DNA of 64,000 bases from the NCBI GenBank assembly GCA_043228905.1, contig JBHGNT010000014.1, forward strand, positions 9,238,001-9,302,000, read 5' to 3'. Position numbers and translations under genes: made by a program. Every line of letters starts with the position of its first letter. The stretch's first letter is position 1. This DNA comes from Azolla caroliniana (Eukaryota; Polypodiophyta). Below the pieces are notes generated by a model, which was not told where the DNA came from, did no database searches, and saw only the letters and a program-made list of their open reading frames with translations. Of this stretch, positions 40,385 to 51,277 are shown one piece after another.

Positions 40385-40514
40385 TGTCAGGGTAGTTGTG
40401 GTTCGTGCGGCGAAGTCGCGGGGACTAAGCTTAAGGGGAGTTGAAGGAACTTAACTTTTAATAAGGCTTGTATGGTGATGATAGAATGGTTAAGGATAGT
40501 AAGAAGAAGAGTTA
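40385..40514 (-). repeat. Element C 5' LTR remnant
   Basis: Only the last 130 bp of the LTR (element orientation) remain. 40447-40514 equals 30193-30260. It is joined at 40515 to Copia-1 coding sequence. Confidence 0.75.
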
Positions 40515-40927
40515 GGGTACCATTACGCCTTTATGATGAATGTAGCGATAGTACGGGTGCCGGAAACCTTTTCGGAAGCCGCGAAGGACCCGCGATGGAT
40601 CAAAGCAATGAACGACGAGATGAATGCACTACAGAAGAACGAGACGTGGGATCTCGTTCCCACCTCACCACACAAAAAGGCGATCGGATGCAGATGGATC
40701 TACAAGGTGAAGTATAACGCCGATGGCTCCGTAAACCGCTACAAAGCTTGACTCGTAGCGAAAGGATACACTCAGACACATGGCGTCGACTACGAAGAGA
40801 CCTTTGCCCCGGTGGCAAAGATGACGACGGTGCGGACCGTAATTGCGATTGACGCGGCGAAAGGGTGGCTCCTCCACCAAATGGACGTCAAGAACGCCTT
40901 TCTACAAGGCGAATTAGAAGGGTGGCA
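40515..40927 (+). pseudogene. Copia-1 reverse transcriptase N-terminus
   Basis: Copia RT entry region: EAAKDPRWIKAMNDEM, NETWDLVP, GCRWIYKVKY, then TGA at 40749-40751 where CGA is expected. [20 protein letters not shown] and [14 protein letters not shown] follow, then abrupt loss of similarity. The palm YVDD and RNase H are absent. Confidence 0.88.
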
Positions 40928-42267
40928 CCTCTTACGTGCTCACACACACACTTACTCACTTGTTCACTTCTATTTACTTTCGCGCTGCTCTCACTGTTTT
41001 ACTCTCAGTGAGTTATGCCACATACATATGCACCGCACCTAGTTCGACTCTCACTATATATACCAATTCATCTCATATACATATATATATGAATACATAC
41101 ATACATACATATTTATGTATATGTCTATTTGAATTTCTATTCGGCCGACTTTCATTTGATCGAATCTCATTTCGGCTTTTCAACCGATTTTGGCTAGCTG
41201 ACTCTTGTTTCGGCTTTTCGGCTGATTTCAGTCAACCGACTCATTTCGGCTTCTCAACCGATTTTGGCCAGCCGACTCTCGAGTCGGCCGACTCCCCCAG
41301 AAGGAGGGACAATCTTACATAACATTAGGCACAACTGCTATTGTGATAGGGTGTGTCTAACATTGGCATTTGAGTTTAGTTTGGGTCGTTCAAAGGTTAG
41401 TTTCTAATCATGTAGCGCATGCTTCAGACTTCTTTAGCCGTGCTTGCATGTCATGTTGTCATAGGGTATGGAAGGCTTCTATTGTTGGGGGTCCTTAGTA
41501 GTGCTTGAAATTACTTCTATTAACAAACCCGAGGAGGTCAACACCATCAAGTCTTCGTAACATGCATGCTCCTCTTTTGTTGATGGTGGCAACAATTTAT
41601 CGTTCTTCCCCTCGTAGTTTGAGTTTCTTTTTATGTACATATATGGAAGAAGTTTTTTAGGAGCGTGTTCCTGTCTTCTAGATCGTGGTCTTTAATCTAA
41701 TTGTCATGCCATGCCTTCCATTTTACTTTACCTCCAAGGAGGGCATGAAATGGTATCAATCATGTTTCTATTAGTCCACTCTAAGGTTTTGTAGGCAAGA
41801 GGTAGTGTCCCATCTTTTTTGGACCACACAAAGGTTGGATAGAAGGAATTGTACTAGGATTACAGTCTCTTGTCAATACTCTAGTTTAAAGGGTGTGTGC
41901 CAAGTGGAGACTTTGTAAGACGCCCATCAAGAGCATAATGTTGCATGACGTTTGTTGCTCTAATCTAACCATTGTCGTGAAGTTACACGTGCGTGTCTGA
42001 AAGTTGAGAGGAACCATTAGGATCTGGAACCAGAGAGGACAAAATGAATTGTGTTGTCACGTTTGAATGTGGACTTGAACTTCACACTTGATCTTTTTTA
42101 AGAGCAATTCAATTTAATTCTTCCTTCATTGTTCTCATGTGAGCGGATCTTTTCAAGTTTTAGTGCACAAAGCATTTGCACTTGGGGAATGTCAATTTAT
42201 AATGTGTGTATGTGTTTTAAAGTGTAAGTGTAACTAAGTATATGTAAGTCTTTTTCAATGAGAGGGC
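40928..42267. other. Non-coding region with a short tandem repeat
   Basis: No gene recognised. Holds a CA/TATA-rich part (41060-41110) and three units of about 37 bp (41171-41290) built on TTCGGCTTYTCAACCGATTTTGGC with CCGACTC. An AGAAGGAGGGACA purine tract follows at 41298-41310. The remainder (41320-42240) shows no repeat or coding signal I can identify. Confidence 0.5.
41171..41290 (+). repeat. ~37-bp tandem repeat, three units
   Basis: Units begin TTCGGCTTTTC at 41171 and 41209 and TTCGGCTTCTC at 41245. The middle unit is diverged. Confidence 0.7.
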
Positions 42268-42450
42268 GTTTTATTATTGTTATTCTATTTATTTTTATTT
42301 TACAATTATTTTTACTATTATTATTTTATCTCTTATTTCCTTGTAAATTATTATTATTATTATTGTTACTACTACTATTATTAATTTTATTATTATTGCT
42401 TTAGTTGTTTTAATAATAATAATAACAATAACAATAACAATAATAATTAT
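42268..42450. repeat. ATT/ACT-type microsatellite tract
   Basis: Runs of TTA/ATT, ACT and AAT/AAC trinucleotides with imperfect stretches between. Confidence 0.85.
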
Positions 42451-42540
42451 TTTCCAAAAAGGATACTACATTAGTATCAAGAAACACCCTAAGGCTATAC
42501 ATAAAATATGTACATTTTGGTAATCACCGCTGAGGAGATG

Positions 42541-43980
42541 AATGCCTCCAAAATCACGGAATTTACCCTGTCATTAGACCACCCCGTTGCATGGTGGTAT
42601 TCTCACCACAATCTTGGGGACTTCACGACATTCCATGATGTTCGTACACAGTTTTTGGAGTTATTCCACTAGGAAATCCCTAAGCGCGAACTGCTCTGCC
42701 AATTCTATACCATTGTCCCGGGACCCAATGAAATGTTTTCTCAATTTATCATCCATATCCAAAACCTCTACATGCAACTCGCACAGGATGTGTCTGCTAG
42801 TCATTTAAAAGATACGTTCATTACTGAACTCCAGGAGCCACTGAGCATGACGTTGGCCCTCACAGATTTCTTCCAACACACTATCGAGCAAGTGGTCACT
42901 CGTGCTCTTAAATTAGATAAGCTTCATCACAATAATTCTTTCTCCATGGGCACACTCCAAACCGCCTTGCCAACAACCGAAGAGACCTAGTTTCTGCAAG
43001 CACTGCAATGCACAACATGTGCCAAGTCTGGTCACTCAGCGATCAATTGCCCTCTCCGATCACACTGCCCCATCTGCCATTTTAGAGAGCATATGGTTGA
43101 GAAATGTGAGTATAACATGCTCAATCGTACGAACTCAGTCCTGGTACAACAAATCGAGTCGCGTCACGATCGTTCACAACCGGAGGAGTGATCCCCACAA
43201 CGGAACAGAGACGCTGAACGATCCTGGGAGGATGATCGGCTTCACCACCACGATGGCTACCAGCCCGTACCAGATCTCTATCACCGGGAGCCACCATGCT
43301 ATCAGCCACGCTATTACGGTGACGAACGCTATTATCAGGAGGACCCCTATTACTGTGAGGACTATGATCGGGGGAACTATCCCGAAACTAGATACCCACG
43401 GCACGACCGATGGCCTCCACCTCATCATCGCGACATCCGTCGATTCGGGAATAACCGACGATCCTTCGACAACCATCGTTGCGACAATCCGCGCAATGAT
43501 AATTGACGGCCTCCCCAAGACGAGTCTCGTAACAACCCTCCACAGTCCTACCCCTGCGAACTCGAGAAGATCTACCCCACAACCTAGCGCAACCTCAATT
43601 CGAGCAAGGAGAGCCCAACAACTGTAATCAACTAGGCCATTACGCGACGCAATGTGCGACGAACAATTGCGGCAAATCACCAGCCGTGAATATGATCTCA
43701 GTTGATGTTCGGCAGGTTACTACCTGAACGAGCTTCAGCAGTCAGAATGGGAGATTCAGGACGAGGTTCACCAAACCGCTCAACAGTCTATCGAATAGGC
43801 CAATCAAGCCAACGTCGATCGGATGCACACGGAAATGAAGGAGATAAGTCATGGTCCATCGCCACCCTTGACCCTTACTGAACGAACCGACAATGACCCG
43901 GTTTGGCAAGCCCTAACCAGTTGCCAAATTTCCATGACCCTGCATAAATTATTGTCAGCTACTGCCACGCTTTAAAGAAA
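42541..43980 (+). pseudogene. Element F gag
   Basis: Capsid-like part (TLSLDHPVAWWYSHH, FLELF, FSQFIIHIQNLYMQL) with TAG stops near 42671 and 42987. A zinc-knuckle-like CxxC...H cluster (CTTCAKSGHSAINC, 43013-43054) and a second Cys segment (CPICHFREHMVEKC) follow. Then comes a long Tyr/Arg/Pro-rich tail (43150-43560) in shifting frames. Confidence 0.7.
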
Positions 43981-44060
43981 CCGTCTAGTCCCGTACTATC
44001 GGTCTGGAACCAACTACCTCGTCCGTACATCTCACGACGCTGGAACCCAGAACCCCACTC

Positions 44061-44320
44061 ATGGATTCCTCGAGCCCAACGGTAAAAATCATCATTAAAG
44101 GCCGTGAGGTCCATGGGTGCATTATTGATGGTGGCTCAGGACTTAATGTAATTAGTGAGGCGACATGTTACGATCTGGGTCTTACTCAATTGGAGTCGTG
44201 TCCCTTTTCGCTTCGCATAGCGGATACACGATCAGTTCGGCGAATAGGTTTAATACAAAACCTTGATTTTATCCTCAGAGGGCATACCTTTACGGTGTCT
44301 GTAGTAGTATTATGACTGGA
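44061..44320 (+). pseudogene. Element F protease
   Basis: Short open part with IIDGGSGLNVIS (about 44125-44160) and a downstream hydrophobic segment. DGGSG is the usual motif of the Tat/Athila-like branch. It ends at a TGA. Confidence 0.75.
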
Positions 44321-44705
44321 TGCCCCGGGTGCATACCCGCTGCTGCTTGGATGACCATGGCTACACACAACTAATATAAAGCAACATTGGCGGCACAACA
44401 TGATCTCTTTTCGTCGGGGCAAGACGAAGGTCTGAATCGTCACGGAAGAACGAATCATAACACCCCCTGACAACAGCCCACTGTATTGTGAAGGAGTTCA
44501 TATGCTCAATGGTTTCGCTGGCGACGAGATGGATTCATTTTTGGATGAGCACCCCACGATCGTGCCTCTATTCGAAATAGATGTTCTCACGGCTGTGGAG
44601 CCATAACTCGCTGACACCAGCACAACCAACCACGAAGCTCCACACGAACCAGATTCCGAAGCCGTGAAGGAGTGAGGACACGCCCGGGACACGCTCGATC
44701 GGGAA

Positions 44706-46174
44706 TTGGCAATTTCTCCGCGCGTCAAAGTGACGACACTAGAGGAAGTCAATCTTGTCTCCTCCACCGAGCCACAAATAGTAAAAATAGCAAAGGATCT
44801 GGCGCCCAAGGAACAATTAGCTCTAATCGGGCTATTCACTGACTATCAACACATCTTTGCATGGTCATACAGTGACACATTGAAGGGATTGGACCCCCAA
44901 TACTATCAACACCAGATCCACCTCCAAACGTATGCAGGAGGAGTGCAACAATGGCGATACCGAATGAATCCAAATTACTCCATAAAGGTAAAAGAAGAGA
45001 TTGACAAACTTTTACATGGAGAGTTCATCCAACCAGTCGAAAGAGCAACCTGGTTAAGACCCATTGTAGTCGACGGTCGTGCCAAAAAAGAATGGGAAAA
45101 TCTGAGTGTGCGTCGACTACCGTAAACTCAACATAGCCACAATCATGGATGCATTTCCGCTTCCATTCACGGATGGGGTTCTGGATGCTGATGCCACCTG
45201 ACGACCAAGAGAAAACGGCCTTTGTCACCGAATGGGGCATGTTCCTCACATTTGTGATGATGTTCGGCTTGAAAACGGCACCAACCACCTTCCAACGCAT
45301 AATTGCCGAAATTTTCGAGGACTATATTCCAACATTTATTCTAGTCTTCCATGATGATTTTGCCATATATGGACAACAAATCGAGCACCTCGAACATCTA
45401 TGCTTGTGCCTCAGACGATGCCGACACGCACAACTTAGCTTAAATCCGGTGAAATGCGCTTTCTACGTAACTAGTGGTACCTTGCTCGGTCACATTGTCA
45501 GTCAGGAGAGCATAGCCATGGATTCCGAGAAGGTGCACGCTATCTTGAATGCTCCAGACCCAGTCACGACGAAAGCTCTTAGCAAATTTTTGGGACACAT
45601 TCAGTGGCATATTCGCATCCTCCGCTACTAGTCCGATTTCGCAACTCATGTGCATGCCGCTACACACATGATTCCATTTCGGTGGACAGATAGGGAAAAC
45701 GAAGCTTATCTTTCTCTCAAAGTGATACTTTCACACGCCCCTATCGTAGAACCACCGAAGTGGTCGCAACCTTTCCACGTGTTCGTGGATGCTTCTGACA
45801 TCGCCATCGGAAGCGTACTAACGTAGAAAACGCCTCCGAACTAGTAGTGTCTGGTATACTACGCTAGCCGACGACTCTCCACGGCCAAAAAAAACTACTC
45901 CACCATAGAACACGAAGCGCTTGGAATGATATACAGTATTACAAAATTTTTCCATTACCTCCTTGGCCGAAAATTCACATTTCAAGTGGATCATTCGACA
46001 CTTCTTTACCTGGTTAACAAACAGTCCTTGACCGGTCGATTAGCACGGTGGTTGCTTATCCTGCAAGAATTGGACTTTGACATCCAACATCGACCAGGGG
46101 TCCAGCATGCGGTAGCAGATTACCTTAGCCGTCTCGATTCCGGAGAGCCCGCTGAAACGGAATATGATGACTAA
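44706..46174 (+). pseudogene. Element F RT-RNaseH
   Basis: Pieces in several frames: HIFAWSYSDTLKGLDP, then DYRKLNIATIMDAFPLPF, then MFGLKTAPTTFQR and ILVFHDDFAIY. FHDD stands at the YxDD site. Next come KCAFYVTSGTLLGHIVS and, after stops, RNase H with VFVDASDIAIGS, YSTIEHEALGMIY and the end block [15 protein letters not shown]. Confidence 0.8.
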
Positions 46175-47555
46175 TTTATTCATCGTTCACAGTACAACCT
46201 TGCTTGCAGATCACGAAGACGCCTGGATTACGGAAATGACACATTTCCTTAGCACTGGCCTCCCACCTGAACATGTAATGTTAGACGCCATGAAACGATT
46301 GGCGGTACGAAGCCGTAATTTTTGTCTGTTTATGGGCACTCTGTATCACAAAGGCTCAGACGGCCTTTGGAGATGCGTGGTACGACAATTTGAGAAAGAT
46401 GCAGTTCTATGCGAAGCCCACTACGGTGTTGCCAGCGGTCACTACGTGGGTGATGCCACAACTCGGAAGATTTGGCAAAGAGGATTATGGTGGCCTTCTA
46501 CGAAAAAGATGCTCACGAATTCTGCAAGCAATGTTCTCTGTCAGCGCATGGGCCAACCTAGCGAACAAGACCGTATGCTGCACCAAGCAATCCTCCCTTT
46601 GGAACTTTTCCAGAAATGGGGATTGGATTTCGTAGGGCCATTTAAACCAACCACAATGTGGACAGGTAACAAGTATATAATCGTGGCGACCGATTATTGC
46701 ACAAAATGGGTAGAAGTGAAAGCACTCCGCGACAACACAACCACGTCAACAGCCACATTCGTGTACGAATATTTGTGGTGTCGTTAAGGATGCCCAATCA
46801 AACTGGTGAGTGATAAGGGAGGACATTTCTTCAATCGGCTTATTTGTGATTTAACTTCTCATTACGAGGTAGTGCACAAGAAAAGCACTCCGTACTATCC
46901 TAAAGCCAACGGCTTGGCCGAATCTATGAATAAAACCCTTCAGACCATTCTCAAGAATATCGTGAATGAGCATCGAACAGATTGGGATGATAAATTGCAT
47001 AGTGTTCTGTGGGCTTACCGCACTGCGTTCAAGACCAGCATCGGGCCCATGCCCTTTTGTATGGTGTTTGGCTTGGAAGCCGTAATGTCGATCTAGTTCC
47101 AGATTCCAAGTCTTCAGATGCAAATAACTGAACGATTTCCCGAATTCGAGTCAGAACAACTACTCGAACTTGGGGAAGAGCACATAACCAGATTCACCCA
47201 ATAGGAACACGGCCAACAGAGACGGAATGCTTTCGTAGATCGACATAGCTGTGATCCTGCAAAGTCCTTAATTGGCCAACCTGTCCTAGTGTTTCAAACA
47301 CGGCTAGAGACAATGTCGGGAAAACTTCGGTTCCAATGGACGGGACCATTTTGGATCATTGACACATACAACGACACGTTCCACCTCAGCACACTAGCAG
47401 GGGAAGCAGTCAAGAATTGGGTCAACGGATTTCGGTTGACACTGTACCACGGCCCAACACCACCACACCCCTTCGTGGAACAACAACACGGCCGGGAGCA
47501 AACCATGGTAGGTGACACCAAAGATTTCGGGGGCACCATGCCCCAATCACAGTAA
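46164..47555 (+). pseudogene. Element F integrase
   Basis: Zinc-finger part (H...GHYVG, CxxC lost or altered), core with [20 protein letters not shown] (after a TAA near 46786) and YYPKANGLAESMN. Then WAYRTAFKTSIGPMPF, a TAG near 47094, a further part to 47280, and a C-terminal GPF block (47289-47555). Confidence 0.8.
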
Positions 47556-48512
47556 TTTGTCACCTACCGGCCACGTGTATATTAAAAGAAAGAAAAAAAG
47601 AAAAAAAGGACCCACTCACTATTTAAAGACGAGAAACGCCACATGAGAAAAGAAAGTACAAACGGTGCACACAACGCGTGGACCTTAACTTCTAGTATGG
47701 TAGGTAAGATTCTGAATATAGGGCACAAGGGCACATCTCACAAATCAAGGCACTTGCATAAAAGGAGCACCTATAGGAAGAGCGCTCGCTTTTGCAGAAA
47801 CCAGCAAGCTCTCGCTCCTCCTGCTCAAACTCTCTCTCGCTCACACCCTCTCCCCAACCAAGATCTTTCTTTCTGTCAATGTCCATGTGGTGCACTTTCT
47901 TACTCTTCCAAATCCAACATGCTGATTGACGTATCACAGGAGCTCTGCACTAGGCTCACCAGGCACAACCTAGGAGGCTATCTCAATGTTCTCGACACGG
48001 CTCCTCACCCCGAAGCGCAAGCCATAGCAAAGAAACTAAACCCAGACACCATTATGAACAACATGATTTGTTCGGCGCTTTGTTTACAGGGAGGGGACGA
48101 GCACGACATCGATGCACTGCTCCAACACATCTTGGAGCAGCATTTCGGCGAGCAATGAGTTTTTTGGGAACCTAGCCCACATCCTCCTGGAGTTAGCCTA
48201 TATCCATGCCAACCCCTACAATATGTCTAACAAAAAAGCAGGCTTGATCATTACAGCCTATCAAGGCAGAGCCATCGATTAGGGGATCAGTACCGGAGAA
48301 GGAGTTTGAGCCGCCATCGCCTCCTTCCAATTAGGAAAAAGGTTCATACTGATACTCACACAGTACATCGTTGTGCTCTATCCTCCCCAAACACTGATGC
48401 CACGCCAAACATTTGCGCTTTCTGTTTCCCCCGGTCAGGCCAAACGACAACGCGCCTTGGAGTTGTCACACGAGGAATGGCAGGACGATACACCAAACCC
48501 AACCTCCACATC
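47556..48512 (+). other. Downstream region of element F with an unassigned ORF
   Basis: Begins with TGTCACCTACC, which pairs with GGTAGGTGACA at 47507 as an 11-bp inverted repeat. An A-rich tract (47583-47610), a TATTTAAAG box and a CT-rich leader-like part follow. An ORF at 47643-48158 has a plausible coding segment from Met 47919 (GGYLNVLDTAPHPEAQAIAKK). An overlapping frame continues to about 48480. I do not recognise the product. It could be a third ORF or gag start of a related element. Confidence 0.35.
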
Positions 48513-49026
48513 TGTTGGGAAATCGGTCCCTCCGGATGGGATCCGGATATGAATGAAGCGATCTGTAAACCGGATGGGATGGACCTGGTGAGCCGGAAGT
48601 GAAGACATATTTGTAAATATGTTTTGAGTAAGCCTCTTAAGGCTATATTTGTAAATAGCCCTAAGTTCATATAAGTATAAATATGACTTAGGGCAATCAC
48701 TTTTGTGTGTTGTCATATGAAATAACTGTTGTATAGACAGAGAGTGAGAGAGAGCAAGAGAGTAGCTACAAGCACTTTCTGTTGTAACCGTCGTCTTGCA
48801 AAGATCGCGAGCATGAGGGCATTGCCTCTGTGCCCCCACTTTGTATTTCCTCTCACATAGTGATATTTGGAGTCCGTGAGCTCCCGTGGTTTTTTCCCTA
48901 TTAGGGTTTTCCACGTAAACATCCTATGTCATCTCTATTTGAGTTTGTTTTCTTCCATTCGTTGTTTAAGTCTCTGTTGTGGCCGAGCGCTATTTTTCTC
49001 ACAATCTAGTATTAGTGTGAACAACA
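48513..49026 (+). repeat. Element G 5' LTR (right end approximate)
   Basis: TATA AGTATAAATATG near 48675, GA-rich segment near 48740, and a TTAGGGTTTTCC segment. The right end is placed just before the gag start because no primer site marks it. Confidence 0.55.
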
Positions 49027-49032
49027 CAGGAA

Positions 49033-49930
49033 ATGGAAGAATCATTAGGTGGAATGTTCAAGATCACCGGCTCCAACTACTTAGTGTGGAAGTCAAAGAT
49101 GAGGGATATGCTGGTGGTTAAAGATCTTTGGTTGCCGGTTCAGTTCGGGGACAAGAAACCGGATAAGATCGATGCGGCGACATAGGAGGTGATGTAGATG
49201 AAGATGACGATGTACATCCGGTGCTTCATCGACATGAGTTTGTACAACAACTTCAATGAAGAGAGCAAGGCTCACGAACTCTGGGAGAAGATCGACATCA
49301 TGTTCCAGAAAAAGAATGTTGCTAATTGGGTTTTAGTATTCCGGAAGCTAGTAAGGCCCCGATACTAGGACGACTCCAGTATGGCGGAGCACATGAATGC
49401 CTTCCAAGGGTTAATACACCAAGCAACCTCGTTGGAAGTACCTCTCGCCGATAAGGTGCTCACATTGCTCCTGTTGGGTTCCCTCCCGGATAGTTGGGAG
49501 ACGCTAGTTGTCACGTTGGGCAACGCCGGGCCGGAACGAAAACAGTTGTCCCTTGCAAGGGTAAAATCTAGCTTGCTAGATGAAGAAGCTCGCCGGAAGG
49601 ATCGGGAGTCTGAAACCAATCCGAAGGCCTTGGTTACCGAAGATGACCACAACTGGGAAAGAGGCCGGTATCGGAGTCCCCAAAACTGGGACAAATTGGG
49701 AATGAGGTCGAAGTCAAGGGGCAGGCCTACTTGCTTCAATTGTGGGAAGCCGGGGCACTTCTAGAAGAATTGTCGGCATTTCTGAAAAGAGAAAGAAACC
49801 GACACTATCGATTCTAAGTAGAGTTCGGACCCAAATGGCTTGGACCGTAGAGGTCCGGATCGGAAAGGAACGTCGACGATCGCGATAAGTGAAGAAGCAC
49901 TAATGCTCATTATCGAGGAGAATGAGTTAA
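49033..49930 (+). pseudogene. Element G gag
   Basis: Gag with GSNYLVWKSKMRD, YNNFNEESKAHELWEK, LLLLGSLPDSWETLVVTL and the CCHC knuckle CFNCGKPGHF-KNC at about 49735. Stops include TAG near 49183, 49196, 49366, 49764 and 49819, and TGA near 49782. Most sit where CAG, TGG or CGA codons are expected. Confidence 0.82.
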
Positions 49931-50600
49931 ATCTTGTTGGCGACGAGACAATGTGGGTTGTCAATTCCGGAGCGTCTTTCCACTTGACACCGGACCGAAG
50001 ATGCTTCTCATCCTACGCAGTCGGAGATCACGGTTGTGTCCGTATGGGGAATGAAGGTACATACCGAATTGTCGACATAGGAGATGTGTCGTTGACGATA
50101 TCAACCGGATGCAAGTTGCTACTGAAGGATGTCCGACACGTTCCAGAGGTTCGCCTAAACCTGATATCAGCCGGTCGGCTAGATGATGAAGGCTACACGG
50201 GTAGCATCTGGAATGGAGTTATGAAGTTCAGCAAAGGGAGCCTAATAGTAGCTCGAGCCCGGAAGGTCAACACACTGTACTGGATGAATGCTTGGATATG
50301 CCGGGAAGAAGTGAACGTAGCATCCAACATTGCCGGTAAGCTGTGGCACAAGACACTGTGTCATATGAGCCAGAAGGGCATGAAGACACTTGCCGAAGAC
50401 AATCTCATTCCGGTGAAGGACGTGCAACTTGAGAAGTGCATTGAGTGCTTGGCCGGCTAGCAAAACCGGACCTCCTTCCGGTGAAGACCACAGATGAGAC
50501 GGAATGCACCACTGGAGCTGGTGCATACCGATGTGTGTCAAGTGGACACGAAGTCACATGCCGGATCGCAGTACTTCGTGATGTTCATAGATGACCACAA
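49918..50600 (+). pseudogene. Element G protease and integrase start
   Basis: The protease reads MWVVNSGASFHLTP (about 49953), with Asn replacing the catalytic Asp. LNLISAGRLDDEG and KGSLIVARARK follow, then the integrase zinc segment (LWHKTLCHMSQKGM...CIECLAG), a TAG near 50458, and LELVHTDVCQ...YFVMFIDD before loss of similarity. Confidence 0.82.
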
Positions 50601-51277
50601 CTTCCAGCTGTGGGTCTCACAACTGAAGACGAAGGAACAATCGCGATTTTCGGAAAATGATGTGCTAACCTTGAAGGATCTTCCCGGGGAAGTATACGAG
50701 CTCGGTGCCATTTTCCAGCACGACACGGTGTACGAACTCATCAACTTCCTAGCTCGTCTCCAACTCGCAGCCCCAGCCCGCATGACCCAAGAACACGCCG
50801 ATCAACAACTGATCGAAAGTGCATTAGATAACGACTAGGCTTCGGACGATGAACCGAAATTACGGAAGATAACATTTGCTTGCTACTCGCAAGACTAGAA
50901 TATTATTTGCGAGTGAACTTGTTTTTTCACGTAATACACTTTCTTGACCATATCAATACATGTTGGGTTGGCATTCTAATATAAGGCTAACTAAGAAACT
51001 ACATTGATGTTAGAACCATGGTTGAGCCTCGGGGAGCCGCCATGATTATTCAAGATAGAGATCCGAGAAAGAGATCTTAGCTATGTTTTCCCCCATGGTT
51101 TTTAAAACACCATAGTGTTACCATAGTTATCATATCTTGAATCACATCTCATATTTCTAGAGGAGTAAAGACGTGAGATGCTTTCTTGGTAATGTTCTTA
51201 CAATAAAAATTTCAAGCATTCATTTTGCTTGTGTATTTTCTAAACCTCATTTATATTGCATACCCACAGCTTGCATC
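50601..51277 (+). other. Junction region, no gene recognised
   Basis: The frame of element G continues without family similarity to 50838 (LPGEVYELGAIFQHDTVYELI, LQLAAPARMTQEHADQ), so G is fused to foreign sequence of unknown origin. Non-coding AT-rich DNA follows, with CCCATGGTTTTTAAAAC (about 51093), up to the gag ATG of element H. Confidence 0.4.

Larger units (their letters stand above)
30193..40514 (-). mobile_element. Element C: tRNA-Trp-primed Ty3/gypsy element, split by Gypsy-2
   Basis: Diverged relative of A and B on the minus strand: 5' LTR fragment 40385-40514, primer site 40363-40380, gag 40345-38826, protease 34907-34313, pol to 31040, 3' LTR 31039-30193. Both LTRs are cut on their outer sides and share only a 68-bp segment (30193-30260 = 40447-40514). 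Pol contains several deletions and stops. Gypsy-2 sits between gag and protease. Confidence 0.85.
13393..40927 (+). mobile_element. Copia-1: Ty1/copia element carrying two nested stacks
   Basis: 5' LTR 13393-13767, tRNA-Met primer site, gag-protease-integrase to 15316, then element A (15317-29645) inside. Integrase resumes at 29646-30192, element C (30193-40514) follows, then reverse transcriptase 40515-40927, where the copy is truncated. No 3' LTR is seen. The segment between the integrase C-terminus and RT is missing around C. A second copy of the same family starts at 62161. Confidence 0.85.
42541..47555 (+). mobile_element. Element F: decayed Ty3/gypsy element (Tat/Athila-like)
   Basis: Order gag, protease, RT-RNaseH, integrase. 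No LTR or primer site was recognised. DGGS-type protease and no chromodomain point to the non-chromovirus plant branch (Tat/Athila-like). Many stops and frameshifts mark it as old. Confidence 0.75.
48513..50640 (+). mobile_element. Element G: copia 5' half
   Basis: LTR from TGTTGGGAAATC at 48513, then gag, protease and the first part of integrase. Similarity stops after MFIDDHN at about 50600. Same general family as the minus-strand fragment at 10731-11690. No canonical tRNA-Met primer site is seen after the LTR. Confidence 0.75.

Noticed and set aside
41298-41340. Polypurine tract and 3' LTR of Copia-1, with TAGGC as target duplication near 41334
   Set aside because: The following sequence does not match the 5' LTR start TGCTGAGAATC, so the match is probably chance.
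47643-48158. Envelope-like third gene of element F
   Set aside because: No signal peptide, transmembrane segment or coiled coil is seen.
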